40,736 bases of DNA from Gemmatimonadota bacterium (GTDB lineage: Bacteria; Gemmatimonadota; Gemmatimonadetes; Gemmatimonadales; GWC2-71-9): the NCBI GenBank assembly GCA_003223395.1, contig QHUZ01000005.1, positions 1 through 40,736 of the forward strand, given 5' to 3'. Each line of letters opens with the position of its first letter. Position 1 is the stretch's first letter. The notes beneath the pieces were generated by a model. The model saw nothing but the letters and a program-made list of their open reading frames with translations, was not told the DNA's origin and searched no databases. Both the position numbers and the translations under genes were made by a program. Positions 40,518 through 40,736 of the stretch are shown piece after piece.

Positions 40518-40736
40518 ATGGCATCCGCTTCCCGTCAACCCCCTGCCAGGACGATCGCCGACCGGCTGCACTCCGCCGCCATCCATCTGCTGCGGCGGCT
40601 ACGGGTTCTTGACAAGGCGATGGGGTTGACCGCGCCGCGCGCGTCCGCGCTGTCCGTCCTCGTGTTTCGCGGGCCGCTCACGATGAGCCAACTCGCCGAG
40701 GCCGAGCAGGTGCGGCGACCGACGATCACGCGCCTG
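40518..40736 (+). CDS. MarR-family transcriptional regulator, 3' partial
   Basis: The first 73 residues are in the window; the frame is open at the edge. It begins MASASRQPPARTIADRLHSA and contains the N-terminal dimerisation helix (LHSAAIHLLRRLRVLDKAMG) and the helix-turn-helix (LTAPRASALSVLVFRGPLTM, SQLAEAEQVRRPTITRL). MarR proteins are dimeric repressors released by small phenolic or other ligands. A symmetric operator overlaps its start, so it probably represses itself and the divergent VOC gene. Confidence 0.88.
   Translation, partial: MASASRQPPARTIADRLHSAAIHLLRRLRVLDKAMGLTAPRASALSVLVFRGPLTMSQLAEAEQVRRPTITRL

Noticed and set aside
1-40736. CRISPR arrays, tRNA or rRNA genes, insertion sequences, prophage
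   Set aside because: No regularly spaced repeats, no tRNA-like cloverleaf with T-loop GTTCRA, no transposase, integrase or phage structural motifs were seen in either strand by eye; this is not a computed search.

Overview
The window is GC-rich, densely packed bacterial chromosome from a diderm: it encodes an Omp85-like barrel, a porin, lipoproteins, signal peptidase I and a GspH/FimT-type pseudopilin. Heme is made by a coproporphyrin-type gene set (HemQ-like/Rieske, HemE, HemH, HemY) and menaquinone by the futalosine route (MqnD). Several genes share a promoter of the form TTGnnn-N17-TAGCTT. This combination suggests a soil-type Gemmatimonadota or close relative; the assignment is inference, because there is no rRNA gene in the window. 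No tRNA, rRNA, CRISPR array, IS element or prophage was seen.

Layout. 1-3481 (+) is a translationally coupled heme operon. 3456-5967 (-) is a three-gene operon: FMN reductase, ATP-grasp ligase and a dimethylsulfone-monooxygenase-like flavoenzyme. 6173-8472 (-) is transketolase plus a small helical protein. 8530-10310 (+) is a TolB-like propeller protein and signal peptidase I. 10327-10821 (-) is IF-1 and a zinc-ribbon protein. 10985-17306 holds a basic-tailed small protein, a chemoreceptor with a coupled solute-binding lipoprotein, a helical-repeat protein, a hydrolase, an ADP-ribosylglycohydrolase and a secreted protein. 17391-17591 (-) is a cold-shock gene with a long structured leader. 17903-21610 holds an M1 aminopeptidase and two unknown proteins. 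21611-22239 has no gene and appears to encode a structured non-coding RNA with its own promoter and terminator. 22240-25125 (-) is lemA-htpX-acyltransferase. 25181-28411 is a regulatory block: three overlapping regulators, a tandem-repeat operator region, a 42-residue secreted peptide and a TPR protein. 28557-31795 holds the pseudopilin and a zinc-ribbon/TPR, mqnD, HD-GYP operon. 32281-37848 (+) is a nitrogen-assimilation block: two different glutamine synthetases, an ammonium transporter and a porin. 37918-40736 holds a lipoprotein, a truncated Omp85-like barrel, a MarR remnant, a VOC-family enzyme and the start of a MarR regulator.

How genes work together. The heme genes overlap by 4-14 nt and would give coproheme and then heme b. 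The nitrogen block links uptake (outer-membrane porin, AmtB) to two assimilation enzymes under a shared palindromic operator. The chemoreceptor and its binding protein look like a sensing pair. The regulatory block at 25-28 kb, the RNA at 21.8-22.2 kb and the cold-shock leader are the least conventional parts. A dispersed 28-bp palindrome occurs three times, once inside hemY.
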